Assembly (NCBI GenBank): GCA_019422105.1
Contig: JAHZDZ010000019.1
Span: forward strand, 1 to 43,409
Direction of reading: 5' to 3'
Origin: Bacillota bacterium
GTDB taxonomy: Bacteria > Bacillota > Clostridia > Lachnospirales > Anaerotignaceae
Length of the DNA: 43,409 nt
A program made the translations under genes and the position numbers. A model generated the notes under the pieces. The model was not told the DNA's origin, ran no database searches, and was given only the letters and a program-made list of their open reading frames with translations. Every line of letters starts with the position of its first letter. Within the stretch, counting starts at the first letter, position 1. Below, piece after piece: positions 1 to 7,425 of this stretch.

Positions 1-13
1 AGGTATTAAGGAA

Positions 14-42
14 ACGGATTGAATACAAGCCATTCAATCCGT
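14..42 (+). repeat. Perfect 11-bp hairpin ahead of a terminator
   Basis: ACGGATTGAAT (14-24) is the exact reverse complement of ATTCAATCCGT (32-42), with a 7-nt loop. It sits directly against the terminator hairpin at 43-70, so the two form a tandem structure at the 3' end of an unseen upstream transcript. It may protect the mRNA end or act as a backup terminator stem. Confidence 0.55.
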
Positions 43-70
43 AAAAATAGCCACGTTGCGGCTATTTTTT
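43..70 (+). terminator. Intrinsic terminator of a gene left of the window
   Basis: AAAAATAGCC (43-52) pairs with GGCTATTTTT (60-69) around a 7-nt loop, and the right arm is itself the T-run. The A-run on the left makes it potentially bidirectional. Confidence 0.75.
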
Positions 71-229
71 ATTATACCGTTTGTGCTTTTTATTGTCTAC
101 CACAAATTAACATCGAAGCCGATATTATATAGGAGAGGGGGATTTCAAGTTATTATTGGAGTCCGTAATACTGAAAAATCGAACTGGTTTAACGGTCTGA
201 TTTGAGAGTGTCAATAAAGTCGCCACTTT

Positions 230-253
230 TCATCGAAAACCTGTTTTCGATGA
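230..253. repeat. 10-bp perfect hairpin, function unknown
   Basis: TCATCGAAAA (230-239) and TTTTCGATGA (244-253) are exact inverted copies around a CCTG tetraloop. There is no strong T-run after it (GTTTATA follows), so it is a weak terminator candidate at best. It lies just before the repeat-like block and could mark its edge. Confidence 0.4.
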
Positions 254-261
254 GTTTATAT

Positions 262-700
262 TCAGGAATAAACAGACGTGTTCCGGTGGCATAAATGCCT
301 TGAAACCCGCTGTTTTCCTCGGTCGGGCAAAGCCCTAGCTGTCAGAAATTTTCCCTTGGAGAAAACAGACTCTGGCCGCTGCACTTCTCTTTGCGGTTCA
401 CTGCTCACAAATTCCCAACGGGTATGGCTTTGCCGCCGGAGCATACTCTTCCGGTTTGCTATTCCTGCGGATTGCAGGCGGGAAACGCTTTCATGCAGCG
501 GCAACCTCTCGCGGTTATGTTATCCGCTGGCGGTACCAAAGACAGAGCCGCCGAGCGAAGTGTGAGCAGCAAGAGAAACGACTAATGAATGCCAAACCTC
601 TCGCGGTACCAAAGATAAATGGCACGAGCGGAGCGAAAAAGTGCTGACCATTCCCGAACCCATGAAGGAGGGTTTTCCGTCCCGCAAAAGATACTTTAAA
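262..700. repeat. Candidate dispersed intergenic repeat element
   Basis: A non-coding, relatively GC-rich block with internal repetition. ACCTCTCGCGGT occurs near 504-515 and near 596-607, and both copies lead into GCGGTACCAAAGA and then a GAGCG(A/G)-rich segment. Inverted pairs are also present: CCGCTGCA (376-383) with TGCAGCGG (494-501), and CTGCTCACA (401-409) with TGTGAGCAG (561-569); these two pairs cross. The block has no promoter-RBS-ORF organisation. This resembles the intergenic repeat families scattered in clostridial genomes that are often mis-annotated as small hypothetical proteins. That identity is inference; only one copy is in this window. Confidence 0.45.
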
Positions 701-710
701 AAATATGTAT

Positions 711-1439
711 TTATATTTTCTGCCGCCGGAAGGATAAAAAGGCGGCCAATATACCGATAACAAAGCACACTGTGACAGACAATATACAGATGGTAGTATC
801 TGAACCGCTGATTTCAACGGTTGAGAGCATTCTTGCCGCGCTCCAGGGCAGGAGATAGGGGAGGCTTCCCTGCATCATATAGCTGCTGGAAGCTATGAGT
901 GTGAAAAAAAGGCAGATAATAACAGAAGGGTAAAAAAGCCCTTTTTGCAGCACCCCTACAGCCATCAAGGGGGAGAGGGAAAGGAAGCTTAACAATCCGT
1001 GCTTTAGAAAGGACGGAAGAGTGCTGAGTATCAGCTGTCCCGATACGTCTTTTTGATAAACAATAAAAAGACCAATTATCGTGGAAATAAAGCAGAGTAT
1101 AGTGAGGACCATATGCCAGATTCCCCACAGACATAGCTTTCCCCATAGAAATTCATTTCGTGATATGGGAGCGGTAAGCTGGCCGATAATGGTTCTTTCT
1201 GCGTACTCCTTTTGAAACATTAATGTGACAACGATTCCGCTTAATAAGTTGATGAGAACAGTGATGCCGATGTCCTGTGTCGATGTTGCCCAGGTTTCGG
1301 GCGGCAGATGAAAGGCGCTGGGAAATCCCGCATCCTTCAAGGCAGTCAGAAGGGGCAAAAGAAAAGCGAATACCCCGCTGAGTAAAAATAACTTGTTATG
1401 CCTGGTTTTTATGATTTCGGCCTGTAGTGTTTTAAGCAA
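711..1439 (-). CDS. ABC-2 type transporter permease (lantibiotic/bacitracin export type)
   Basis: Predicted 242-aa integral membrane subunit of an ABC exporter. Hydrophobic stretches at about residues 17-36, 55-75, 100-130, 140-165, 170-190 and 215-235 suggest six membrane segments, typical of the 230-250-aa BcrB/LanE/LanG-like permeases. Translation most likely starts at a TTG (1439) preceded by a GGGAGGGAAGGG stretch. This overlaps the last 8 nt of the ATPase gene, so the two are probably translationally coupled. It lies last in a regulator-kinase-ATPase-permease unit, which points to removal of or immunity to a membrane-active peptide. The substrate cannot be read from sequence. Confidence 0.8.
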   Translation of the reverse strand: MLKTLQAEIIKTRHNKLFLLSGVFAFLLPLLTALKDAGFPSAFHLPPETWATSTQDIGITVLINLLSGIVVTLMFQKEYAERTIIGQLTAPISRNEFLWGKLCLWGIWHMVLTILCFISTIIGLFIVYQKDVSGQLILSTLPSFLKHGLLSFLSLSPLMAVGVLQKGLFYPSVIICLFFTLIASSSYMMQGSLPYLLPWSAARMLSTVEISGSDTTICILSVTVCFVIGILAAFLSFRRQKI

Positions 1440-2355
1440 TGCCCTTCCCTCCCGTCAATTTTGTAAAATAGTCCTCAAGACTGCTTTCGTGTGGATATAC
1501 AGCGTAAACATTGATACCGGAAGAGACCAGCGTTTTATTGACGGCGCTGATATCAAGCCCTGTATCAAAAATACGGAGAGTCCTGTCGTCCACGGCAATG
1601 TAATCCTTTACAGCGCATTCCCTTTCCAATATGGGCAGTGCCAGGGAGAGGGGAGAGAGTTGAAGCTGTGTATAGCTGCGGTTCAACTGATGAAGCTCCT
1701 CCATAGTGATTTCCTGCAAAAGTTCGCCGTTTTGCAGAATGCCCATACAGTCTACCAGCTGTTCGACCTCCGATAAAATATGGCTGGAGATAACAATTGT
1801 GGTTTGCTTTTCCTCGCAGAGCAATCTCAGCAGGGAGCGCATTTCTCGTATGCCGATAGGGTCCAGCCCGTTTGTCGGCTCGTCAAGTATGAGAAGCTCG
1901 GGCTCATGAAGTATGGCTGCGGCAATGCCAAGGCGCTGGTTCATGCCCAGGGAATAATGGGATACCCTTTTTTTTGTTTCCTCTCCAAGCCCCATTAGCT
2001 TCAAGGCGCTTTCAATGGCGTCAGGCTTCTGGACACCTCTCAGTTTTGCCAATATCTCCAAATTTTCATGGGCGGTCAGGTGTCCGTAAAAGCCAGGGGT
2101 TTCAATCATAGCGCCAATACGCTTAAATTGCTTTTTACAGTTTTTGGCGGCGGACTCGCCGAAAAGCAGAATTTCTCCCTCCGTAGGCGCTATCAGCTGC
2201 ATGACCATTTTCATGGCGGTGGTTTTGCCTGCGCCGTTTCTGCCCAACAGTCCGTATATTTTCCCCTTCGGCACGTGGAGACTCAGATTTTTAACAGCAT
2301 ACTGTTCGCCATAGCGCATGGAAAGGTTTTTTGTCTCCAACAGATAATGATTCAT
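1432..2355 (-). CDS. ABC transporter ATP-binding protein (BcrA/lantibiotic immunity type)
   Basis: A 307-aa ATPase that energises the adjacent ABC-2 permease. It has Walker A GRNGAGKTT (about residue 35), the signature region YSLGMNQRLGIA, Walker B LLILDEPTNGLD, and an H-loop in VISSHIL. The SLGM-type signature and a roughly 80-residue C-terminal extension are usual for the BcrA/NatA-like group. The ATG at 2355 was chosen over an upstream in-frame start because it follows AAAGGAGG at good spacing. It lies 79 nt after the histidine kinase gene and overlaps the permease gene by 8 nt, so all four genes are likely one transcript. Specificity towards a peptide antibiotic is inferred from family and context. 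Confidence 0.88.
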   Translation of the reverse strand: MNHYLLETKNLSMRYGEQYAVKNLSLHVPKGKIYGLLGRNGAGKTTAMKMVMQLIAPTEGEILLFGESAAKNCKKQFKRIGAMIETPGFYGHLTAHENLEILAKLRGVQKPDAIESALKLMGLGEETKKRVSHYSLGMNQRLGIAAAILHEPELLILDEPTNGLDPIGIREMRSLLRLLCEEKQTTIVISSHILSEVEQLVDCMGILQNGELLQEITMEELHQLNRSYTQLQLSPLSLALPILERECAVKDYIAVDDRTLRIFDTGLDISAVNKTLVSSGINVYAVYPHESSLEDYFTKLTGGKGIA

Positions 2356-2434
2356 TTTTATTCCTCCTTTATAGAGCCAGTATACTGCCATAACCTTGCC
2401 AAAAGCTTGCGGCAGTCTTTCTTTTTGCTTGCTT

Positions 2435-3361
2435 TTACATTTTTGCTCTTGGAAGGAGAATGCAAAAGGAGGTGAAAGCGTTTGGCATGGAGGAAACGGT
2501 TATTTTTCCGTTGTGGGCCACTACAAGGGCCTTTGCGATAGAAAGCCCAAGGCCGCTGCTTTGGTGGGAACGGGATTCGTCACACTTATAAAGCCTGTCA
2601 AAAATATGGGGCAGATCCTTTTGGGAGATACCCTTTCCGTTGTCTCTGACTTCAATGGCTATCCTGTTCTTTTCCTCCTTGATGCTGACGGCGAGAAGGG
2701 TGCCCTGGCTGTGGAGGAGTGCGTTAGAGATGAGGTTTGAGATAATACGGCGGTAGCAGGCTTTATCCAGATGGGCATAAAGGGGTGTGCTCTCAATGGA
2801 TATTTCATATTGCATATGCCTTTTTTCAAGAAGAGGTATGAAATCAGCGACGATTACTCGTGTCAGTTCGTTCACATCCTCATTTTCAAACAAAAATTCC
2901 TTTTCTCCGGCGTCCAGCTTGAACCATTCAAAAAGGGTATCCACCATCTCTTTTAAATCACGGGATTTGCGCACGGCTACAGACAGATATTCTTTTTTTT
3001 CGCTTTCAGAAATATAATTCATCTCTATGGCTTCAAGATACCCCATAAGAGACGCGAGAGGTGTGCGCAGATCATGGGAGAGGCTTGTGAGAAGCTGTTT
3101 GTTTTCTGAGGTCTGACGGTTCAGTAAGGTTATTTTGCAATTGTAGTCTTCCACAATGCGGTTTATTTGAAAACAGACGGAAGAAGCGGGGGAATCAGGC
3201 TGAACCAGAAGCTTCCGCCGGGTGCTGCCCTCTTCAATATCATGCAGCACATCATTGATTTCTGAAAGTATTTTTTCATAGGATAGACACCGAAAATGCA
3301 AAATGAGAAGGACGATAATACAAGCCCCGAAGAGCAGAAACGGCATCAAAGACCCGATCAT
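2435..3361 (-). CDS. Membrane sensor histidine kinase
   Basis: A 308-aa kinase with one clear N-terminal membrane helix (about 5-22) and almost no extracellular part. A linker, a HisKA domain with phospho-acceptor His96 in SLSHDLRTPL and a HATPase domain follow, with visible N box (NLISNALLHS), DNGKGIS and GLGLSIAK motifs. The gene starts at an ATG overlapping the regulator stop (ATGA), so kinase and regulator are translationally coupled. Kinases this short next to an ABC transporter usually cannot bind ligand outside the cell and instead respond through the membrane or the transporter; that is inference here. Confidence 0.88.
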   Translation of the reverse strand: MIGSLMPFLLFGACIIVLLILHFRCLSYEKILSEINDVLHDIEEGSTRRKLLVQPDSPASSVCFQINRIVEDYNCKITLLNRQTSENKQLLTSLSHDLRTPLASLMGYLEAIEMNYISESEKKEYLSVAVRKSRDLKEMVDTLFEWFKLDAGEKEFLFENEDVNELTRVIVADFIPLLEKRHMQYEISIESTPLYAHLDKACYRRIISNLISNALLHSQGTLLAVSIKEEKNRIAIEVRDNGKGISQKDLPHIFDRLYKCDESRSHQSSGLGLSIAKALVVAHNGKITVSSMPNAFTSFCILLPRAKM

Positions 3362-4059
3362 AAATCCACCCCGCTGTGAAAACGGTAGCCTACGCCCCAA
3401 ACCGTCTGTATAAAATCCTCCCTGTTTTCCCAGGAAAGTTTTTTTCTGAGCTTGCTCATATAGGACATAATATTGCTGTCATCAAAGGCGTACTCTTCCT
3501 TCCAAACGGCGTTGTAAATCTGTTTTTTTGTAAAAACCTTGCCGGCGTTTGAGGCAAGAAGGATAAGAACGTCAAATTCCTTCCCTGTGAGGACGATATT
3601 TTCGCCGTTTAATGTGACAATGCGCTTTTCCCTGTCAATAAAAAGAGGCGGGAAGGCAATAGGCTCCAACTCTTTTTTCTGCGGTGCATTAAACTGCGTG
3701 CAGCGCCTTATCAGAGACTGCACTCTGGCGGTAAATTCGTTTATGCCAAAGGGCTTTGTCAAATAGTCATCCGCACCAAGACGCAGGCCCGAAACCTTAT
3801 CCACTTCCTCGTTGCGGGCGCTGAGCATAAGAACGGGGGCTTTTGTAAAATGTCTGAGCTCTGACAGTACATCAAATCCGTTTTTTTTCGGCAGCATAAT
3901 ATCAAGCACGATGAGCTGATAAGCATTTTCCTTTAGTTTTTTTAAGCCATCCATTCCGTCATAGGATAGCTCCGTCTGTATAAACTCCTTTTTCAGGCAG
4001 TCTTTTAGCAGCCGTCCAAGCTCCCTGTCATCATCAATAATCAATATTTTTGTATCCAT
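3358..4059 (-). CDS. OmpR-family response regulator
   Basis: A 233-aa regulator with a receiver domain (acidic IDDD near residue 10, phospho-acceptor Asp53 in LIVLDIMLP, Lys in LTKPF) and a C-terminal winged-helix domain ending in VWGVGYRF. The upstream GGAGG favours the ATG at 4059; another ATG two codons earlier (4065) is too close to the ribosome binding site. It is the first gene of the kinase-ABC unit. Its target is probably its own promoter region, where adjacent palindromes AAACAGCTGTTT (4093-4104) and TTTGTACAAA (4102-4111) occur. The palindrome assignment is speculative. Confidence 0.9.
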   Translation of the reverse strand: MDTKILIIDDDRELGRLLKDCLKKEFIQTELSYDGMDGLKKLKENAYQLIVLDIMLPKKNGFDVLSELRHFTKAPVLMLSARNEEVDKVSGLRLGADDYLTKPFGINEFTARVQSLIRRCTQFNAPQKKELEPIAFPPLFIDREKRIVTLNGENIVLTGKEFDVLILLASNAGKVFTKKQIYNAVWKEEYAFDDSNIMSYMSKLRKKLSWENREDFIQTVWGVGYRFHSGVDL

Positions 4060-4166
4060 TTTCATTATCCTCCATTCTGAAAAACAGCGGAAAAACAGCT
4101 GTTTGTACAAATCTGCCTGAAAAACCTTTTCGACGATTTTCAAAAGTAATAGATGCCATTTTTCTC

Positions 4167-4195
4167 AGAGTAAATCTTTTTCCTGAAAGCGTCAA
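4167..4195 (-). promoter_or_regulatory. Possible promoter of the regulator-kinase-ABC unit
   Basis: On the minus strand TTGACG (4195-4190) is followed after 17 nt by TACTCT (4172-4167). The -35 is good and the -10 weak, as expected for a regulator-dependent promoter. It sits about 110 nt upstream of the response regulator start. Confidence 0.4.
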
Positions 4196-4231
4196 GGAAG
4201 GTTATGTTACAAATTCTTAAGAAAGACATAC

Positions 4232-4276
4232 AAAAAAGGCGTTTTTCGGATTGGAAACCGAAGAAAGCGCCTTTTT
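4232..4276 (-). terminator. Intrinsic terminator downstream of the YitT-like gene
   Basis: AAAAAGGCG (4233-4241) pairs with CGCCTTTTT (4268-4276), and the interior TTTTTCGG/CCGAA extends the stem around a short loop. T-runs exist on both strands, so it can stop the minus-strand YitT-like transcript and also works in the other direction. Confidence 0.8.
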
Positions 4277-4305
4277 ATTTTTACCGTTTATAAGAGCAGG
4301 TTTTA

Positions 4306-5184
4306 TTATGCTTCCTCTTTGCTGCCTACCTGGAGCATTTTAAAGCCTTCCCCATGAACCTCGTTGGATTCCAGAACAATGATGAAGGCTTCGGGATCCG
4401 CTTCCTTGATTGCTTTTTGCAGAAAGTACATCTGCTTGTTGTTGCAGGCACACATGACGACCTGTTTATCACTTTTGCGGTAGCCCCCCTTCGCTTTCAG
4501 CAAGGTGGATCCCCTGTCGATAACCGTATCGATAACATCGGATATTTCATTCCCTTTTTCTGTTACGATAAGGGCCAGTTTTCCGGCATTGATGCCATAC
4601 ATTGTCTTGTCAATCACAACTGCGATGAGAAAATTGATGATCATGCCGTAAATAATACCATCCACATCGCTAAAGAGTATGCCGCCGGCCAGTATGATAA
4701 CAACGTCAATGAGAAATGTGATTTTACCCAGTGACAAATAGGGTTTCAGGGCTTTGACGCCCATAATAATAAAGTCTGTACCGCCAGTGGAGGAATTTTG
4801 CATATAGATGAGGGCATAGCCAAGCCCTGAGACAACACCGGTTGAGACAGCCGCAAGCATTCTGTTTCCTGCATAGGCCGGAAGCAGGGGCGCGATATAA
4901 TCTATAATGAGGGAGGACAGTATCATACAGCGCACGGATCTGAAAAGGAAGCCCTTTCCCAGAAGGCGGAAGCACAACAGTATTACAGGGATATTTAAAA
5001 GGATTGTGCTGACACCGATAGGAATTTGAAACAGACGGTATAAAATAATGGAAATGCCTGAAAAGCCCGTCATGGGAAACTTGGCGAAAACCGCAAAATT
5101 ATAGATGCCGATTGCAATAAGGAAACTGCCGATAATCTCCCAGAAAACAGTTTTCAATATCCTGGTGTATTTATTTGTATTCAT
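4306..5184 (-). CDS. YitT-family (DUF161/DUF2179) membrane protein
   Basis: A 292-aa membrane protein. The first 200 residues hold about five or six hydrophobic helices (for example residues 13-32, 40-60, 62-85, 115-130, 150-170, 180-200) and the family motif NSSTGGTDFI. The last 80 residues form a soluble DUF2179-like domain with GSTLLKAKGGYRKSDK. YitT proteins are common in Firmicutes, often in several copies, and their transport role is not established. The ATG is preceded by AAGGAGG at 9-10 nt. It appears monocistronic, with its own terminator at 4232-4276. Confidence 0.88.
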   Translation of the reverse strand: MNTNKYTRILKTVFWEIIGSFLIAIGIYNFAVFAKFPMTGFSGISIILYRLFQIPIGVSTILLNIPVILLCFRLLGKGFLFRSVRCMILSSLIIDYIAPLLPAYAGNRMLAAVSTGVVSGLGYALIYMQNSSTGGTDFIIMGVKALKPYLSLGKITFLIDVVIILAGGILFSDVDGIIYGMIINFLIAVVIDKTMYGINAGKLALIVTEKGNEISDVIDTVIDRGSTLLKAKGGYRKSDKQVVMCACNNKQMYFLQKAIKEADPEAFIIVLESNEVHGEGFKMLQVGSKEEA

Positions 5185-5364
5185 AAAAATTCCTCCTTAA
5201 TTATAAAGAAGTATTGACGTTTTTTTGAAATAGTAAGCGGCTTTCGGCTTTAAATTCTTTATGCCGCAGCAAAGTTATTTTATCACAGTTGGGATTTTTT
5301 TACAATAAAGGTTGCAGCTGTACCGTATGCAGCCACACCATAGGAAAAGTTTATTTAGAAGTGC

Positions 5365-5398
5365 AAAAGCCCTGCTTTTTTCTATGAAAAGCAGGGCT
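5365..5398 (-). terminator. Intrinsic terminator of the double-GntR regulator gene
   Basis: AGCCCTGCTTTT and AAAAGCAGGGCT form a 12-bp stem around a short loop. Read on the minus strand the stem is followed by TTTTGC. It lies about 50 nt after the stop codon at 5445. Confidence 0.75.
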
Positions 5399-5444
5399 CC
5401 AATTGCCGATATAACTTGCGTTTATAGATAACAGGCACATTTTA

Positions 5445-6902
5445 TTATGCGTTATGGAAGGGAAACGCTAATTCATCTATTCCGGACACACCGATTTCCA
5501 GAAGAGTTTCCTTTGTGGACACAAAGTTGTTTACGGCCAATTGGCGGAAGGCCTGTGCAAAAGCGGTGCCGTTTCCGGCATTCAGGCTTTTGGTTATATC
5601 CTCCGATATGGCGCGCCACCCCTCAACGTGCTCTTCTCCGGTTTCGCTCAGACGCAGCACGCTTCCTTTGAGCAAAAGAAGTGTAAGCTTACTGTAGATT
5701 TCCCCAATAGCTGCAAGCGGACAGCAGTTTACAATTGCCTGCATACTGGCGCTTATCACCGCGACCATTGCCCTCTTTTCATCCTTTAAAGAAGCGCTGT
5801 CCAGTATACTGCTGATGTTCATTTCCGTGAAGCTTGAAAAGGTATATTTTATGACGGGCTCACAGGTGATAGCCAGCAGATGAAGCGCCTCCAGAAACTC
5901 CCGAAGGTTATGGTCAAGCATCAGGCCCTTCAGCTTATAGGGAACTGTGTCCCCCTCTGCCGAAACAACACGTGTTCCGATGCCGTTAATTGTTTTCGTT
6001 ACGCCAAGCTGATTCATCAGGATGATGGTACGGCGCATTGTAATTGCGGAGACATGGTATATTTCGGCCAGCACCGCACCGTTTGGCAGCAGTGTTCCTA
6101 CGGGATAGATGCCCTGGTTGATTTTACATATCATGTCAATTGCGATTACATCACAGTAACGGGGACGTCCCTTGTGGGGCTCCCACAAAAAGGCATCCTG
6201 TTGTTCATTTGATATGTTCGCCTGTGCTTGTTCCAAATAGCCGTCTATTTTGCCGAAAAACTCTTTTGCCTCCATTTCCATTTGCCGCAAAGAGAGGGAA
6301 GGAGGATTATTCCGGCAGTTTTCCCATGACTGCATAATATTTTTCGCGGCTGTGTTCAGGAAAGTATCGGTTTCTTTTTTTCCATACTGCAAATAGAGAA
6401 TGTCCAGATAGGCACTTCCGGAAAAAGCGCCTATATCGTAATACAGACTCAAAGCAGTTTGATTTTTGAGTGCCTTAAGTGATTTTTCAAAAAGACAGTA
6501 CAATAGTGGCATAGGGTACTCAAAATTTTCGGAGGCAATTTGCATGGAGAATGCGGAAGAGGCCATTTGTCCCATACCATGAACGCACAGGGCGGGGGAG
6601 ATCAGCTCCAGACTTTTATTGAGATCGGCCAAAGCCTTGGCACGGCGGAGGAAAATGCTGCTGGCAAGATAATTATTGAAGGGCTTTTTCAGTATAAGGG
6701 TTTCTTTTCCGCGGCACAGCCTTACCAGACCATCTCTTTCCAGGGCTTTCAAGGCGCGCTGTGCCGGACAATAGGATACATGGAACTGGCCCGCAATTTC
6801 CTTTGCGGAAGGAAACCGTTTCCCATTGTCGTAAAATCCCAACTGTATTTTCCCCGCAAGGCTGCGGTAAATTGTTTGTTCCTGGCTGTTGGAATGAGGC
6901 AT
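5445..6902 (-). CDS. Transcriptional regulator with two GntR-type winged-helix domains
   Basis: A 485-aa cytosolic protein. Residues about 8-70 form a GntR-type winged helix (IAGQFHVSYCPAQRALKALERDGLVRL). A second one lies at about 250-310 (ICKINQGIYPVGTLLPNGAVLAEIYHVS, with ITMRRTIILMNQLGVT). Each is followed by a mostly helical region of about 170 residues with no obvious enzyme signature. Ordinary GntR regulators carry one such domain in 230-480 aa, so the tandem layout is unusual. The start ATG follows AAAGGAAG. The gene is divergent from the hybrid kinase at 7426 across a 523-nt intergenic region, so it may control that gene, itself or both. The ligand is unknown. Confidence 0.8.
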   Translation of the reverse strand: MPHSNSQEQTIYRSLAGKIQLGFYDNGKRFPSAKEIAGQFHVSYCPAQRALKALERDGLVRLCRGKETLILKKPFNNYLASSIFLRRAKALADLNKSLELISPALCVHGMGQMASSAFSMQIASENFEYPMPLLYCLFEKSLKALKNQTALSLYYDIGAFSGSAYLDILYLQYGKKETDTFLNTAAKNIMQSWENCRNNPPSLSLRQMEMEAKEFFGKIDGYLEQAQANISNEQQDAFLWEPHKGRPRYCDVIAIDMICKINQGIYPVGTLLPNGAVLAEIYHVSAITMRRTIILMNQLGVTKTINGIGTRVVSAEGDTVPYKLKGLMLDHNLREFLEALHLLAITCEPVIKYTFSSFTEMNISSILDSASLKDEKRAMVAVISASMQAIVNCCPLAAIGEIYSKLTLLLLKGSVLRLSETGEEHVEGWRAISEDITKSLNAGNGTAFAQAFRQLAVNNFVSTKETLLEIGVSGIDELAFPFHNA

Positions 6903-7425
6903 CGTTAACTTCCTTTCCTTTATCGGTTCGGTTATTTTTATTTTGTTTCTCCTGTTTAAATTGGGAAAATGGTGCTTTTTTCTATCAATCGAAAACAGTA
7001 TTTCTGTATGTTATTATAAAGGTTTTCCTGCCGTTTTATTTTTAGCGGCATCATATGTAAAATAAGCTTCCCTAACCGAATTTTTAATACAATTCTATTA
7101 TACTTACAGGTGCGCATAATTTCTACAAGGATTCTTAAAATTATACGAAATTATGTCATTTTTTGGCGGAAAAGAAGTTGTATAAACGGCAGCATTCAGA
7201 TATAATATGATTTAGTATAAATTGAGCATGGTGCGCTGCTTTGCCGTACTGACAGGTTACGGGTCAAAGCGGTGTTTTGTTGTATTTAAGGAAATTTGAG
7301 TATTTTATATTTTTAGCGGTATGGACTGCCCATATGCTTTTGCTGTGTAAAAAGAAATGTTTCGAAGGTTGAATATTTGGAAATAGTCGTCAATTTGTGT
7401 CAATGAAAGTATAGGAGTGAAAAAA
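6903..7425. other. 523-nt divergent intergenic region
   Basis: No gene is supported here. It separates the minus-strand double-GntR regulator from the plus-strand hybrid kinase. It contains a convincing plus-strand promoter at 7178-7206 and a leader of about 210 nt after it. Several AT-rich stretches resembling -10 elements (for example ATTATA near 7012 and 7096) could serve the minus-strand gene, but none has a good -35 partner. No known riboswitch fold was recognised in the leader. Confidence 0.5.
7178..7206 (+). promoter_or_regulatory. SigA-type promoter of the membrane hybrid kinase
   Basis: TTGTAT (7178-7183), a 17-nt spacer, then a perfect TATAAT (7201-7206). The -10 lies inside CAGATATAATATGAT (7197-7211), which also occurs at the promoter of the other hybrid kinase (minus strand, near 16621-16635). 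Transcription from here gives a leader of about 210 nt. Confidence 0.7.

Larger units (their letters stand above)
1..710. other. Gene-free left end with hairpins and a repeat-like block
   Basis: No credible gene was found in this stretch. Positions 1-70 hold two tandem hairpins, the second a good intrinsic terminator, so a plus-strand gene probably ends just left of the window. A 10-bp hairpin lies at 230-253. From about 262 to 700 the composition becomes more GC-rich and contains direct and inverted repeats; open frames there exist on several frames at once with Cys/Arg/Ser-rich, low-plausibility translations. The block ends next to the stop codon of the ABC-2 permease on the minus strand. 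Confidence 0.6.

Noticed and set aside
278..647. Small open frames in several frames in the left repeat-like block
   Set aside because: Simultaneous frames on both strands with Cys/Arg/Ser-rich translations and no ribosome binding sites point to non-coding repeat DNA.
7207..7425. Possible c-di-GMP riboswitch in the long leader of the hybrid kinase, or in the left block near 320-340 (GGCAAAGCC)
   Set aside because: The short GCAAAGC-like matches lack the conserved receptor, tetraloop and pairing arms of GEMM riboswitches.
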